A stretch of DNA of 64,000 bases from Flavobacterium seoulense (GCF_000695795.1 NZ_JNCA01000001.1:186001-250000), one strand, 5' to 3'; positions 17,377 through 27,603 are shown, numbered from the stretch's first letter. Notes: generated by a model not told the origin, from the sequence alone. Program-made: numbers and translations.

Positions 17377-18819
17377 TTATTGAATTCGGTTTACAGTTCT
17401 TAAAATTTGATCCAAACTTGGATTGATTAATTCGTTAATTGGTCTTGGATACAATCCAAAAAAGAAAATAACGGCAATAATAAGAACTAATACTATAGTT
17501 TCATGCAAAGTAACATCAGCAAATACTTTTTTGTTTGTTTCTCCCAGCATTACTTGTTGATACATTTTCAACATATAATAAGCTCCTAATATAATAGTTG
17601 TTCCACCTAATACGGCAAACCAAACATTGATTTGATACAAACTATATAAAACGGTGAATTCTCCAACAAAGTTAAATGTAGTAGGCAACGCTACCGATGC
17701 CAAAACTAATATCATAAATAATGAAGCAAATTTTGGAGCTTGTGTGCGAATGCCTCCCATGTTAGCAATTTCTCTGGTGTCAAATCTTCTGTGAATGATT
17801 TCGGCAGCAAAGAACAATCCCACTACTACAAAACCGTGCGACAGCATTTGTAAAACTGCTCCACGCAATCCGTCAATATTTAAAGTATAGCATCCTGCTG
17901 CGATTAATCCAACGTGTGCCAATGAAGAATAAGCCAGTAATTTTTTCAAATCTTTTTGTCTTAAAGCTACAATTGAACCATAGATTACACCTGCAATTCC
18001 AAGACCGATTAATATTGGTAAATAAGTTCTTGATGCAACCGGAGTAATTGGTATTTGCCAACGCAATACACTATACAATCCCATTTTTAACATGATACCA
18101 GATAAAAGCATGGTTCCAACAGTTGGTGCTTTTTGATATACCTTTGCCTGCCAAGTATGGAAAGGAATAACTGGGATTTTAATAGCATAAGCTAAAAAGA
18201 ATGCCCAGAATATCCAGAATTGCTCCGTTTGAGTTAACTCGATTTTGTATAAATCCTGAATTAAGAAACTGCCTGTTTTTTGGTACAAATAAACAAAAGC
18301 GATTAGCATGAATAAAGATCCGGCAAGCGTGTAAATAAAGAATTTAACTACTGCTTTTTTGCGTTCTTCTGTATCGCCATTACCCCAAATTAAAGCAATG
18401 AAATAAATAGGAATTAAAGCCAATTCCCAGAAGATATAATATAAAAGTCCATCTGATGCTAAGAATGTTCCTGACATAGCAAATGTCATAAACAAAATCA
18501 AAGCATAAAATGATTTAGCATTTTTGTATTCGTTACCAAAAGATGAATAGATAATCAAAGGCGTCAAGGCTGTCGTTAATAACAACATGATTAATGATAA
18601 TCCATCGGCAGTTAATGAATATACTACGGTAGGTTTGTTAATCCAATATTTGAAAAAATTAACGTTTTCTCCTGCATTATATGCGTTTAATAAAGCAATT
18701 GATAGTCCTAAAGCAACTAAACTGAATAATAATGCCACTTTTGAAGCCAGTTTATCGCCAGCAAAATAAGTAGTAAATGCGCCAACAAGTAGTATAATTA
18801 ATAGTAGTGATACGTTCAT
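17377..18819 (-). CDS. nuoM: NADH-quinone oxidoreductase subunit M
   Basis: Antiporter-like complex I subunit of 480 residues, about 14 helices. Conserved WELALIPIYFIALIWG carries the essential Glu of helix 5, and PFHTWQAKVYQKAPTVGTM follows, the NuoM signature. AYSSLAHVGLIAAG is the broken-helix region. It lies 9 bp after nuoL. Confidence 0.96.
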   Translation of the reverse strand: MNVSLLLIILLVGAFTTYFAGDKLASKVALLFSLVALGLSIALLNAYNAGENVNFFKYWINKPTVVYSLTADGLSLIMLLLTTALTPLIIYSSFGNEYKNAKSFYALILFMTFAMSGTFLASDGLLYYIFWELALIPIYFIALIWGNGDTEERKKAVVKFFIYTLAGSLFMLIAFVYLYQKTGSFLIQDLYKIELTQTEQFWIFWAFFLAYAIKIPVIPFHTWQAKVYQKAPTVGTMLLSGIMLKMGLYSVLRWQIPITPVASRTYLPILIGLGIAGVIYGSIVALRQKDLKKLLAYSSLAHVGLIAAGCYTLNIDGLRGAVLQMLSHGFVVVGLFFAAEIIHRRFDTREIANMGGIRTQAPKFASLFMILVLASVALPTTFNFVGEFTVLYSLYQINVWFAVLGGTTIILGAYYMLKMYQQVMLGETNKKVFADVTLHETIVLVLIIAVIFFFGLYPRPINELINPSLDQILRTVNRIQ

Positions 18820-18828
18820 GATATAAAA

Positions 18829-20712
18829 TTATTGAGCTAAAAATAAATAAGTTAATATGGCACTAAGTCCTAAAACAAACACAAACAAGTAAAAACCAAT
18901 ACTTCCTGTTTGTAATTTCTTTCCTTGATAACTTAATTCGTTGGTTACTTTTCCTAATCCAAATACTGCCGCAGAAAGAGAAGTTTCTACATAATCTCTA
19001 AAGAATCTTGACAAGCCATTGATTGATTTGACAAAAACGGCATCGTAAATTTCATCTACATAATATTTATTGTAAAGCACTTTTGAAAAACCGGTAATTT
19101 CGGCATCTTCAGCAGGAACTTGGTTTTGCTTGATGTATTTTACAAAAGCAATTGTAATCCCGATGATTCCACCAAGTACAGCAATCGCCATTAATGTATA
19201 TTCTGTAGTTCCAAAATGATGAGCTTCGTGTGCTTCTTTCGAAAATAATGGTGCTAAATAATGATTCAGCCAGCTATTTGTTGGCAAACTAATCAATCCA
19301 CCAATAGTTGCTAAAATGGCCAATACAATAAGCGGGAAAGTAATTAATCCCGGACTTTCGTGTAAATGCGATTTTTGGTGTTCAGTTCCTCTGAATTCTT
19401 TAAAGAAAGTCAAATACAATAATCGGAACATATAAAAGGCTGTCATTAATGAAGCTAACGAAGCAATAACCCAAAGCACTATATTATGATGAAAAGCTGT
19501 CATTAAGATTTCATCTTTAGAGAAAAATCCTGAAAAAGGAGGAATTCCTGAAATGGCTAATGACGAAAGCAAGAATGTAATAAAAGTGATTCCCATTACT
19601 TTTTTCAATCCACCCATTCTACGCATATCCTGTTCTCCGTGCAAAGCATGAATTACCGATCCTGAACCTAAGAACAAACAAGCTTTAAAGAAAGCATGAG
19701 TGATTACATGAAAAACCGCAATTTCATAAGCTCCAAAACCTAAGGCTAAGAACATTAATCCTAATTGTGAAACGGTAGAATAAGCCAATACTTTTTTGAT
19801 ATCCGTTTGAACCAAAGCAATTGTTGCAGCAACTAAAGAAGTTACAGCACCAATAATAGCGATGATGTTTTGTACTTCGGGAGCTAAATCAAATACATAA
19901 TTCAATCTTGTAATCATGAAAATACCAGCAGTTACCATAGTTGCAGCGTGAATCAAGGCCGAAACCGGTGTTGGTCCCGCCATCGCATCAGGCAACCAAG
20001 TGTACAACGGAATTTGTGCCGATTTACCACAAGCTCCAATGAATAGAGCAAAGGCAGCAATCGAAATCATTGTAATGTCTAAATTACTTGATGTTGCAAT
20101 AGCCGTTTTTAAAGTAGTGTAATCTAAAGTTGAGAACAAAGAACCGATGATAAAGATACCGATCAACAATCCTAAATCTCCTATTCTGTTCATGATGAAA
20201 GCTTTTTTAGCTGCATCATTATAATCCTGGTTTTTATGCCAAAATCCGATAAGTAAGTAAGAACAAAGTCCAACGCCTTCCCAACCGATGAATAGTACTA
20301 ATAAGTTGCTTCCTATAACTAAAGTAATCATGAAAAAGATGAACAAATTCAGGTAAGCAAAGAATTTGTGCATATTCTCATCATCATGCATGTAGCTGAT
20401 AGAGTAGAGGTGAATTAAAGAACCAATTCCTGTTACAAATAGTAACCACAAAATGGATAATTGGTCTAAAAGGAAACCAAAATTCACACGGAAATTACTA
20501 ATTTGAATCCAATTGAATAATTCAATTTCAATGGCTTCTTTGTTTTCGTTTATTTGCAGGAAAAAAACAACAGTAGCAACAAATGAAACAGCAACAGTTA
20601 ATGTTCCAATAATTCCGGAAGCTGATTTACCAATCTGTTTTCCAAAGAAGATATTAAATAAAAATCCTAAAAAAGGAGCTAATAATAAGAGTAAAGCTAA
20701 ATTCGTATTCAT
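18829..20712 (-). CDS. nuoL: NADH-quinone oxidoreductase subunit L
   Basis: Distal proton-pumping subunit of 627 residues with 16 or so helices and the long lateral helix near the C-terminus. Signature blocks are WEGVGLCSYLLIGFW, SAQIPLYTWLPDAMAGPTPV and SALIHAATMVTAG. It lies 6 bp after nuoK. The length is normal for NuoL. Confidence 0.97.
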   Translation of the reverse strand: MNTNLALLLLLAPFLGFLFNIFFGKQIGKSASGIIGTLTVAVSFVATVVFFLQINENKEAIEIELFNWIQISNFRVNFGFLLDQLSILWLLFVTGIGSLIHLYSISYMHDDENMHKFFAYLNLFIFFMITLVIGSNLLVLFIGWEGVGLCSYLLIGFWHKNQDYNDAAKKAFIMNRIGDLGLLIGIFIIGSLFSTLDYTTLKTAIATSSNLDITMISIAAFALFIGACGKSAQIPLYTWLPDAMAGPTPVSALIHAATMVTAGIFMITRLNYVFDLAPEVQNIIAIIGAVTSLVAATIALVQTDIKKVLAYSTVSQLGLMFLALGFGAYEIAVFHVITHAFFKACLFLGSGSVIHALHGEQDMRRMGGLKKVMGITFITFLLSSLAISGIPPFSGFFSKDEILMTAFHHNIVLWVIASLASLMTAFYMFRLLYLTFFKEFRGTEHQKSHLHESPGLITFPLIVLAILATIGGLISLPTNSWLNHYLAPLFSKEAHEAHHFGTTEYTLMAIAVLGGIIGITIAFVKYIKQNQVPAEDAEITGFSKVLYNKYYVDEIYDAVFVKSINGLSRFFRDYVETSLSAAVFGLGKVTNELSYQGKKLQTGSIGFYLFVFVLGLSAILTYLFLAQ

Positions 20713-20718
20713 TATTGT

Positions 20719-21039
20719 TTATCCTTTTAAGTTTTTTAAATTATTAATATCAATCGAACCTAAATTTCTAAAAATAGATACTAAAATCGCTAAACCTACC
20801 GCAACTTCGGCAGCAGCTACAGCCATAGAGAAAAATACAAAAACCTGACCTTGTGCATCCTGATGATAAGTCGAAAATGCCACAAATAAAAGGTTTACCG
20901 CATTTAACATAATTTCGATAGACATAAATACGATAATAGCATTTCGTCTGTATAAAACTCCAAATACTCCAATACAAAAAAGTATTACAGAAAGGAAAAT
21001 ATAGTTCTCAATGCCTATTTCATTTAAAATATTAGTCAT
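20719..21039 (-). CDS. nuoK: NADH-quinone oxidoreductase subunit K
   Basis: 106 residues, three transmembrane helices. Conserved Glu residues lie in [12 protein letters not shown] and [11 protein letters not shown], matching the two membrane Glu of NuoK that take part in proton transfer. It starts one base after the nuoJ stop. Confidence 0.96.
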   Translation of the reverse strand: MTNILNEIGIENYIFLSVILFCIGVFGVLYRRNAIIVFMSIEIMLNAVNLLFVAFSTYHQDAQGQVFVFFSMAVAAAEVAVGLAILVSIFRNLGSIDINNLKNLKG

Positions 21040-21040
21040 T

Positions 21041-21580
21041 TTATTTCTCTGTTTTTTCTTTTTTAGACAATAATACTACGCCAATCATCGCTGTTAAAAG
21101 CAAGATAGAAGCAAATTCAAAAGGAACCATATATTCGTTTAATAAAACACGTCCCAAAACATTTATTGATTGATAATCCTCACCAGTTGCAATGTATTCT
21201 CCTTCGATAGGTTTCGAATTGATGAAAATCATGATCAAAACAATGCAAATTAAACAGAAGGAAACAATAGCTCCAAGTCTTGTAATACGAGGTTTATGAA
21301 CTTCATTTTGTTTGTTCAAATTCATCAACATAATCGTAAACAGGAACAAAATCATAATCGCTCCAGAGTAAACAATAACGTGAACAATAGCTAGAAACTG
21401 TGAGTTCAATAATAAATAATGTCCCGCTATAGAAAAGAAACTAATAACAAGATACAATGCACTATGAATAGGATTTCGGCTAAAAATAGCTAGAAAAGCA
21501 GTAAGCAATGTAATAAACGCCAGAAAACAAAATATAATTTGTACAGTCGATGCGTGTGCAAAATCAGGAATATGTATCAT
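21041..21580 (-). CDS. nuoJ: NADH-quinone oxidoreductase subunit J
   Basis: 179 residues, five membrane helices. NuoJ features include [18 protein letters not shown] and the [20 protein letters not shown] pi-bulge helix. It directly abuts nuoI (stop and start in adjoining bases). The start beginning [11 protein letters not shown] is the only reasonable one. Confidence 0.95.
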   Translation of the reverse strand: MIHIPDFAHASTVQIIFCFLAFITLLTAFLAIFSRNPIHSALYLVISFFSIAGHYLLLNSQFLAIVHVIVYSGAIMILFLFTIMLMNLNKQNEVHKPRITRLGAIVSFCLICIVLIMIFINSKPIEGEYIATGEDYQSINVLGRVLLNEYMVPFEFASILLLTAMIGVVLLSKKEKTEK

Positions 21581-22126
21581 TTAATTAGCGTTATTAAGTT
21601 GAGCATTTTTCATAGCCATTTCAAGAGGCATCACTAATTTATCTTTTCCAAAAATAAAATCTTCTCTTTCATAACTAGAAGGAACTAATACTTTTGAAGT
21701 AGTCAGATAAATAGCATCTTTAGGACAAGCTTCTTCACACAATCCGCAAAAAATACAACGCAACATATTAATCTCATATATTTCGGCATATTTTTCCTCA
21801 CGGTATAAATGTTTCTCATTTGCTTTACGTTCGGCAGCTTTCATAGTGATGGCTTCTGCAGGACAAGACAATGCACATAAACCGCAGGCAGTACAGTTTT
21901 CTCTTCCCTGTTCATCACGTTTCAACATGTGTTGTCCGCGATACACCGGGCTCATTGTACGCACTTGTTCCGGATATTGAATTGTAACTTTTCTTGAAAA
22001 CAAGTGTTTCAATGTAATAAGTAATCCTTTTACAATCGCAACAAGGTATAAACGCTCTAAAAAAGTCATCTCTTTATTAGAGACTTGCACTTTTCTTCCC
22101 GATAAGGATATGGTTTCTATTGACAT
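21581..22126 (-). CDS. nuoI: NADH-quinone oxidoreductase subunit I
   Basis: 181 residues; peripheral arm subunit with two 4Fe-4S motifs, CTACGLCALSCPAEA and CIFCGLCEEACPKDA, the N6a and N6b clusters that pass electrons to NuoB. An amphipathic N-terminal segment contacts the membrane. A 116-bp gap with a repeat element separates it from nuoH upstream, unusual in this tightly packed operon. Confidence 0.96.
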   Translation of the reverse strand: MSIETISLSGRKVQVSNKEMTFLERLYLVAIVKGLLITLKHLFSRKVTIQYPEQVRTMSPVYRGQHMLKRDEQGRENCTACGLCALSCPAEAITMKAAERKANEKHLYREEKYAEIYEINMLRCIFCGLCEEACPKDAIYLTTSKVLVPSSYEREDFIFGKDKLVMPLEMAMKNAQLNNAN

Positions 22127-22147
22127 CTTTATTTTATTTTTTTATTT

Positions 22148-22231
22148 GAAGCTAATCCTGCTTTCCGCTCTATCTTTAATTTTTTAAAGAAAAAAATTAA
22201 AGGATGCCGCTTCAATCAGGGCTAGGCTACT
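22148..22231. repeat. REP-like imperfect palindrome inside the nuo operon
   Basis: GAAGCTAATCCTGCTTTCCG on the left and a diverged inverted copy on the right (GGATGCCGCTTC then GGGCTAGGCTACT) flank a perfect 12-bp stem CTTTAATTTTTT (22174-22185) with AAAAAATTAAAG (22191-22202). G+C-richer arms in A+T-rich spacer DNA resemble interspersed repeats that I recall from Flavobacterium intergenic regions. It lies between nuoH and nuoI and would form a stem in the nuo transcript. Confidence 0.6.
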
Positions 22232-22242
22232 TTTTTGCTTAT

Positions 22243-23295
22243 TTAAAATCCTAAAAATACTGCTATTTCGTGTCTTAAAATTACAATTCCAGTAATCATA
22301 ATATTTACAATCGATAACGGAATTAATATTTTCCATCCTAAATTCATCAATTGATCGTATCTAAATCTTGGAATAGTCCATCTTACCCACATATAGAAAA
22401 AGATGAAGAAACATATTTTTGCAAATAAAACTCCTATTCCTATAAGGTTTGCAATATTTACTCCCCAGTTTTCTACAGCCCAGCTTATTCCTGGATAGTT
22501 ATATCCTCCAAAGAATAATACCGCAAGAATAGTAGAAGAGATAAACATACTCGCATATTCAGCAAATAAATAGAATCCCATTTTCATCGAAGAATATTCT
22601 GTATGATAACCTCCAATTAATTCACTTTCACATTCCGCTAAGTCAAAAGGAGTTCTGTTAGTTTCAGCAAATGAACAAATCAAGAAGATTAAGAACGAAA
22701 GCGGTTGATAAAAAACATTCCATTGCATTCCTTCCTGCTGCAAACTAATTTCTCTTAAACTCAACGTTCCTGTCATCATCAATAAGGCAATCATAGATAA
22801 TCCCATCGCAATTTCATAAGAAACCATTTGAGAACCTGCACGAACAGCTCCCATTAAAGAGAATTTATTGTTTGATGCCCATCCACCAATCATGATGCCG
22901 TAAACTCCAATAGAAAGAATAGCAAAAATATATAACAAGGCATTGTCAATATTTGAAGCTTGCAGGATAATATCTCTTCCAAAAAGATGAAATTTATCTC
23001 CCCACGGAATTACAGCACTCGTCATTAAGGCTGTACTCATTGCGATTGCCGGACCTGTAAAGAACAAAAATCTATTAGGAGTATCAGGTTCAAATTCTTC
23101 TTTCGAAAATAATTTTAAACCATCAGCAAGAGGTTGTAAAATACCTCCTTTTCCAGCTCTGTTAGGACCTACACGGTCTTGTAACCAGGCTGCAATTTTT
23201 CTTTCTGCCAGTGTAGAATACATTGCCATAACCATAGTAATGGCAAAGACAACAAGAATGATAACACTTTTTTCTATAATAATTGTACTGTCCAT
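22243..23295 (-). CDS. nuoH: NADH-quinone oxidoreductase subunit H
   Basis: 350 residues, eight membrane helices; forms much of the quinone channel. Conserved AERKIAAWLQDRVGPNRAG and the loop FAETNRTPFDLAECESELI with its acidic cluster are NuoH hallmarks. It lies 3 bp after nuoG. Confidence 0.97.
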   Translation of the reverse strand: MDSTIIIEKSVIILVVFAITMVMAMYSTLAERKIAAWLQDRVGPNRAGKGGILQPLADGLKLFSKEEFEPDTPNRFLFFTGPAIAMSTALMTSAVIPWGDKFHLFGRDIILQASNIDNALLYIFAILSIGVYGIMIGGWASNNKFSLMGAVRAGSQMVSYEIAMGLSMIALLMMTGTLSLREISLQQEGMQWNVFYQPLSFLIFLICSFAETNRTPFDLAECESELIGGYHTEYSSMKMGFYLFAEYASMFISSTILAVLFFGGYNYPGISWAVENWGVNIANLIGIGVLFAKICFFIFFYMWVRWTIPRFRYDQLMNLGWKILIPLSIVNIMITGIVILRHEIAVFLGF

Positions 23296-23298
23296 TTT

Positions 23299-24348
23299 TT
23301 ATAGATTACCATTTTTAAATTCTTCCTGCTCTTCTTTTTTTAACGGGATAGCAGTCATACTAATCTTTTTACGATCTTGCTCTCTTCCTTTTAGAATTCC
23401 TTCTTCGGTTGCAATATGAACTGTATCTAATTTTCGGGTATAATTATTTTGGTTAATAACCGAATCCTTATCAAATTTTCTAGGACCTTCTATCACCCAA
23501 TCCGCTGGATCTTTATGGTCAAAACGGCATTCGTTACAAATAAAATCTTCTACTTCGTGGTATTGATCTTTTCTACCGGTAACACGTTGGATTTCATTTC
23601 CAAACATCCATACCGTAGTTTTTCCACAGCATCCCGGAGTAGTACATTCTCTGTGCGCATTGAAAGGTTTGTTGAACCAAACTCTCGATTTAAAACGGAA
23701 TGTTTTATCAGTCAATGCTCCTACAGGACATACATCGATCATATTTCCTGAGAATTCATTATCGATAGCTTTAGAAATACAAGTCGAAATATTAGCGTGA
23801 TCTCCACGGTCTAAAACTCCGTGAACTCGTTTGTCAGTCAATTGATCAGCCACCTGCACACAGCGTTGGCATAAAATACAACGGTTCATGTGCAATTGAA
23901 TATTCGGACCAATATCTTCAGGTTCAAATGTTCTTTTTTCTTCTATAAAACGGGTTTTTGATTTTCCGTGTTCAAAACTTAAATCCTGTAAATCACATTC
24001 TCCTGCCTGATCACAAATAGGACAATCTAGCGGGTGATTGATCAATAAAAATTCAGTAACTGATTGACGTGCTTCACGAACTCTGTCTGAATTTTTACTG
24101 TTTACTTCCATACCTTCCATACATCCTGTTACACAAGATGCCATTAATTTCGGCATTGGTCTTGGGTCAGCTTCACTTCCTTTGGAAACTTCAACTAAGC
24201 AACAACGGCATTTTCCACCGCTACCTTTTAGTTTAGAATAATAACACATTGCAGGCGGAACAGATTCTCCTCCTATCATACGTGCCGCTTGTAGAATAGT
24301 TGTACCTGGTTCTACTTCTATGCTTTGACCGTCTATTGTTACTTTCAT
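23299..24348 (-). CDS. nuoG: Short NuoG: complex I iron-sulfur subunit without the molybdopterin domain
   Basis: The start used is the ATG at 24348 (MKVTIDGQSIEVEPG), giving 349 residues; an upstream ATG at 24405 would add a non-homologous tail. Cluster ligands visible are the 2Fe-2S site (Cys35, Cys47, Cys50, Cys72), the His-containing N5 site (His105, Cys109, Cys112, Cys118) and N4 (Cys157, Cys160, Cys163, Cys207). Then come Cys235, Cys240, Cys241, Cys271 and Cys274, the start of the bis-MGD-type 4Fe-4S domain. The protein stops about 75 residues later, whereas E. coli-type NuoG is near 900 residues. A stop and a tightly spaced nuoH follow with no pseudogene remains, so this looks like a genuine short form. 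Confidence 0.92.
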   Translation of the reverse strand: MKVTIDGQSIEVEPGTTILQAARMIGGESVPPAMCYYSKLKGSGGKCRCCLVEVSKGSEADPRPMPKLMASCVTGCMEGMEVNSKNSDRVREARQSVTEFLLINHPLDCPICDQAGECDLQDLSFEHGKSKTRFIEEKRTFEPEDIGPNIQLHMNRCILCQRCVQVADQLTDKRVHGVLDRGDHANISTCISKAIDNEFSGNMIDVCPVGALTDKTFRFKSRVWFNKPFNAHRECTTPGCCGKTTVWMFGNEIQRVTGRKDQYHEVEDFICNECRFDHKDPADWVIEGPRKFDKDSVINQNNYTRKLDTVHIATEEGILKGREQDRKKISMTAIPLKKEEQEEFKNGNL

Positions 24349-24429
24349 ATTTTTATAGTTGTTGATTGTTGGTTTGTAGTTGTCAGTCTTTGGCTTTAGC
24401 ATCAACTTTCAACTTTCATCCTTCAACTT

Positions 24430-25797
24430 TTATACTGTTTGTTTACTAGCCAAATGTTTTACTTTTTCAAAAGGCTCGTTAACAAAATGATCTCTGTTTT
24501 TTATTCTTTCAGGGAAACGAACATGGTATTCAAATTCATCTCTAAAATGACGAATAGCTGCTGCTACCGGCCATGAAGCCGCGTCTCCAAGAGGACAAAT
24601 AGTATTTCCTTCAATTTTAGACTGAATACTCCACAATAAATCGATATCTTCTTCACGTCCGTGACCATTTTCGATTCTGTGTAATACTTTTTCTAACCAA
24701 CCTGTTCCTTCACGACAAGGGGTACATTGTCCGCAGGATTCATGGTGATAGAAACGGGAGAAATTCCAGGTGTTACGTACAATACACGCAGTGTCGTCAT
24801 AAACAATAAACCCTCCTGAACCTAACATGGAACCTGTTGCAAATCCACCGTCGCTCAATGATTCGTAAGTCATTAAACGATCTTCACCATTAGCCGTTTT
24901 GAAAATTAAATCAGCTGGTAAAATCGGCACAGATGAACCTCCCGGAACCAAAGCTTTCAAAGGTCTGTTTGAACTCATTCCTCCTAAATATTCGTCAGAA
25001 TTCATGAATTCATCAACACTTAAACCTAATTCGATTTCGTAAACTCCTGGGTTTTTAATGTTTCCTGAAGCTGAAATTAATTTAGTTCCTGTTGATCTTC
25101 CGATACCTATTTTTGCATAATCATCACCGGAATTGTTTACAATCCACGGCACTGCTGCAATAGTTTCTACGTTATTTACTACTGTAGGGTTTGCCCAAAG
25201 TCCGGAAACAGCCGGGAACGGTGGTTTGATACGTGGATTTCCTCTTTTACCTTCTAATGATTCGATTAAAGCGGTTTCTTCTCCACAAATATAAGCTCCG
25301 GCACCACAGTGAACGTGTAATTCTAAATCGTAACCTGAACCTAAGATATTTTTTCCTAACCAGCCTGCTGCTTTTGCTTCGGCAATGGCTCTTTCTAATA
25401 TTTTAAAAACCCACATGTATTCTCCACGAATGTAGATATACGAGCGGTTTGCTCCCAAAGCAAAACTGGAAGTAATCATTCCTTCGATCAATAAATGAGG
25501 AATAAATTCCATCAAATACCTGTCTTTGAAAGTTCCCGGTTCTGATTCGTCGGCATTGCAAACCAAATGTCTTGGTTTACCTGATTTTTTATCAATAAAA
25601 CTCCATTTCATTCCGGCAGGGAAACCCGCACCTCCACGACCACGAAGTCCTGATTTTTTTACTTCCTCAACCACTTCATCAGGAGTCATTGATTTTATGG
25701 CTTTTTCTACAGATGCATAACCACCTTCTCGGCGATACACTTCGTAGGTTTTAATGCCCGGAACGTTGATTTTGTCTAATAATATTTTCTTTGACAT
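24430..25797 (-). CDS. nuoF: NADH-quinone oxidoreductase subunit F
   Basis: 455 residues; binds NADH and FMN and carries cluster N3. Motifs are GLRGRGGAGFPAGMKW (nucleotide site), GAGAYICGEETALIESLEG (FMN region) and SCGQCTPCREGTGW (N3 ligands), with the fourth Cys in NTICPLGD. It is separated from nuoG by about 80 bp of short CAACTTT-type repeats without a gene. Confidence 0.97.
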   Translation of the reverse strand: MSKKILLDKINVPGIKTYEVYRREGGYASVEKAIKSMTPDEVVEEVKKSGLRGRGGAGFPAGMKWSFIDKKSGKPRHLVCNADESEPGTFKDRYLMEFIPHLLIEGMITSSFALGANRSYIYIRGEYMWVFKILERAIAEAKAAGWLGKNILGSGYDLELHVHCGAGAYICGEETALIESLEGKRGNPRIKPPFPAVSGLWANPTVVNNVETIAAVPWIVNNSGDDYAKIGIGRSTGTKLISASGNIKNPGVYEIELGLSVDEFMNSDEYLGGMSSNRPLKALVPGGSSVPILPADLIFKTANGEDRLMTYESLSDGGFATGSMLGSGGFIVYDDTACIVRNTWNFSRFYHHESCGQCTPCREGTGWLEKVLHRIENGHGREEDIDLLWSIQSKIEGNTICPLGDAASWPVAAAIRHFRDEFEYHVRFPERIKNRDHFVNEPFEKVKHLASKQTV

Positions 25798-25798
25798 C

Positions 25799-26329
25799 TT
25801 ATTTATCGTGTAATATTATTTTATTATCTCGGCAATCAGCAATTAACTGATCGATTTTTTCTCTGGTCAAATGCTCTTTGTAGAAATCTCCTAATTGCAT
25901 CATTGGAGCGTAACCACAAGCTCCTAAACATTCTACACCTCTTACTTCAAAAAGTCCGTCAGCAGTAGTTTCGCCAATGCCGACACCTAGTTTCTCACAG
26001 GTGTAATCCATCAAATCTTCTACTCCGTTTAGACAGCAGCATGAAGTTTGGCAAAATTCAAACATGTATTTCCCAATTGGTTTTAGGTTGTACATGGTAT
26101 AGAAAGTAGCAACTTCGTAAACTTCAATAGGTAAAATTCCAAGAATATCGGCTACCTTATCCATTAGTTCGATACTCAGCCAGTTGTCGTGAGCATCCTG
26201 AACTTCGTGCAAAACTGGTAACAAAGCTGATTTTCTTTTGTCTTCAGGATAATGACTAATCAATTCATTGATGCGGTTCATCAATGTTTCAGTCATGTTT
26301 ATTTCTTGTTTGTAATGTATACGTTCCAT
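25799..26329 (-). CDS. nuoE: NADH-quinone oxidoreductase subunit E
   Basis: 176 residues, thioredoxin-like 2Fe-2S protein that works with NuoF. Four-Cys pattern CQTSCCCLNG and ECLGACGYAPMMQ gives the N1a cluster. The start used lies 3 bp after nuoD; an alternative ATG 11 codons later (MTETLMNRINELI) is possible. It is followed immediately by nuoF. Confidence 0.95.
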   Translation of the reverse strand: MERIHYKQEINMTETLMNRINELISHYPEDKRKSALLPVLHEVQDAHDNWLSIELMDKVADILGILPIEVYEVATFYTMYNLKPIGKYMFEFCQTSCCCLNGVEDLMDYTCEKLGVGIGETTADGLFEVRGVECLGACGYAPMMQLGDFYKEHLTREKIDQLIADCRDNKIILHDK

Positions 26330-26332
26330 AAT

Positions 26333-27571
26333 TTATGCGTCTAATTCTCCAGCAATTACATTTAAACTTGATAAAATAACAATTGCATCTGATAACAATG
26401 CACCTTTAATCATTTCTGGATAAGCCTGATAATAAATAAAACAAGGTCTTCTAAAGTGAAGTCTGTATGGTGTTCTACTTCCGTCAGTAACTAAATAGAA
26501 ACCAATTTCTCCATTTCCTCCTTCTACCGGATGGTAGATTTCGGCAACCGGAACAGGAACTTCTCCCATTACAATTTTGAAGTGATAAATTAAAGACTCC
26601 ATGTTATTGTAAACATCTTCTTTTGGAGGCAAATAGTAATCAGGAACTTCAGCATGGTATTCATTTCCTTCCGGCATTTTGTCTAATGCCTGACGAATGA
26701 TACTTAAACTTTCCCAAACTTCGGCATTACGAACACAAAAACGGTCATAAGTATCACCTGATTTACCTACCGGAACTTTGAAATCAAAATCTTCGTATGA
26801 ACTATATGGTTGTGCAACACGAACATCGTAATCAATACCTGCAGCACGTAAATTTGGACCAGTAAAACCGTAAGCCATTGCTTTTTCGGCCGAAATAGCT
26901 CCTACATTAACAGTACGGTCAATAAAAATTCTGTTTCTTTCGAATAAGTTTTCGAATTCTTTCCAGGCTACTGGGAATTCTTCTAAGAAAATATCCAGTT
27001 TTCTAAAAGCTTCTGGAGACCAGTCTCTTTCAAAACCACCAATTCTTCCCATATTTGTTGTTAAACGAGCACCACAAATTTCTTCGTAGATTTCGTAAAC
27101 TTTCTCTCTAAATTGAAAAACATAAAGGAAACCAGTATAAGCACCAGTATCAACACCTAAAATCGAATTACAAATCAAGTGATCCGTAATACGGGCTAAT
27201 TCCATTACAATTACACGTAAATATTGCGCTCTTTTAGGAACTTCGATACCTAATAATTTTTCTAAAGTCATCCACCATCCCATATTATTAATAGGAGAGG
27301 AGCAATAGTTCATACGGTCAGTAAGCGGAGTAATTTGGTAAAACGGACGATTTTCGGCAATTTTTTCAAAAGCACGGTGGATGTAACCAATGGTTGGTTC
27401 AGCATCTAAAATTCGTTCCCCATCCATCAACAGAATGTTTTGGAAAATTCCGTGAGTAGCAGGGTGAGTAGGGCCTAAATTCAGGATAGAAAGCTCGTTT
27501 CCGTCTTCATTTAGCTGTTCCTTTATTATTTTAGCATAGCGATGCTCTGGTGGTAATAATAGTTCTGACAT
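26333..27571 (-). CDS. nuoD: NADH-quinone oxidoreductase subunit D
   Basis: 412 residues, 49-kDa-type subunit related to the hydrogenase large subunit; lines the quinone site. Conserved LGPTHPATHGIFQ near the N-terminus holds the quinone-binding His, and DRMNYCSSPINN and GFERDWSPEAF follow. NuoC and NuoD are separate genes here, not fused as in E. coli. Confidence 0.96.
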   Translation of the reverse strand: MSELLLPPEHRYAKIIKEQLNEDGNELSILNLGPTHPATHGIFQNILLMDGERILDAEPTIGYIHRAFEKIAENRPFYQITPLTDRMNYCSSPINNMGWWMTLEKLLGIEVPKRAQYLRVIVMELARITDHLICNSILGVDTGAYTGFLYVFQFREKVYEIYEEICGARLTTNMGRIGGFERDWSPEAFRKLDIFLEEFPVAWKEFENLFERNRIFIDRTVNVGAISAEKAMAYGFTGPNLRAAGIDYDVRVAQPYSSYEDFDFKVPVGKSGDTYDRFCVRNAEVWESLSIIRQALDKMPEGNEYHAEVPDYYLPPKEDVYNNMESLIYHFKIVMGEVPVPVAEIYHPVEGGNGEIGFYLVTDGSRTPYRLHFRRPCFIYYQAYPEMIKGALLSDAIVILSSLNVIAGELDA

Positions 27572-27603
27572 TTATAGAATGTGAAAAATTATATATTGTT
27601 TTT

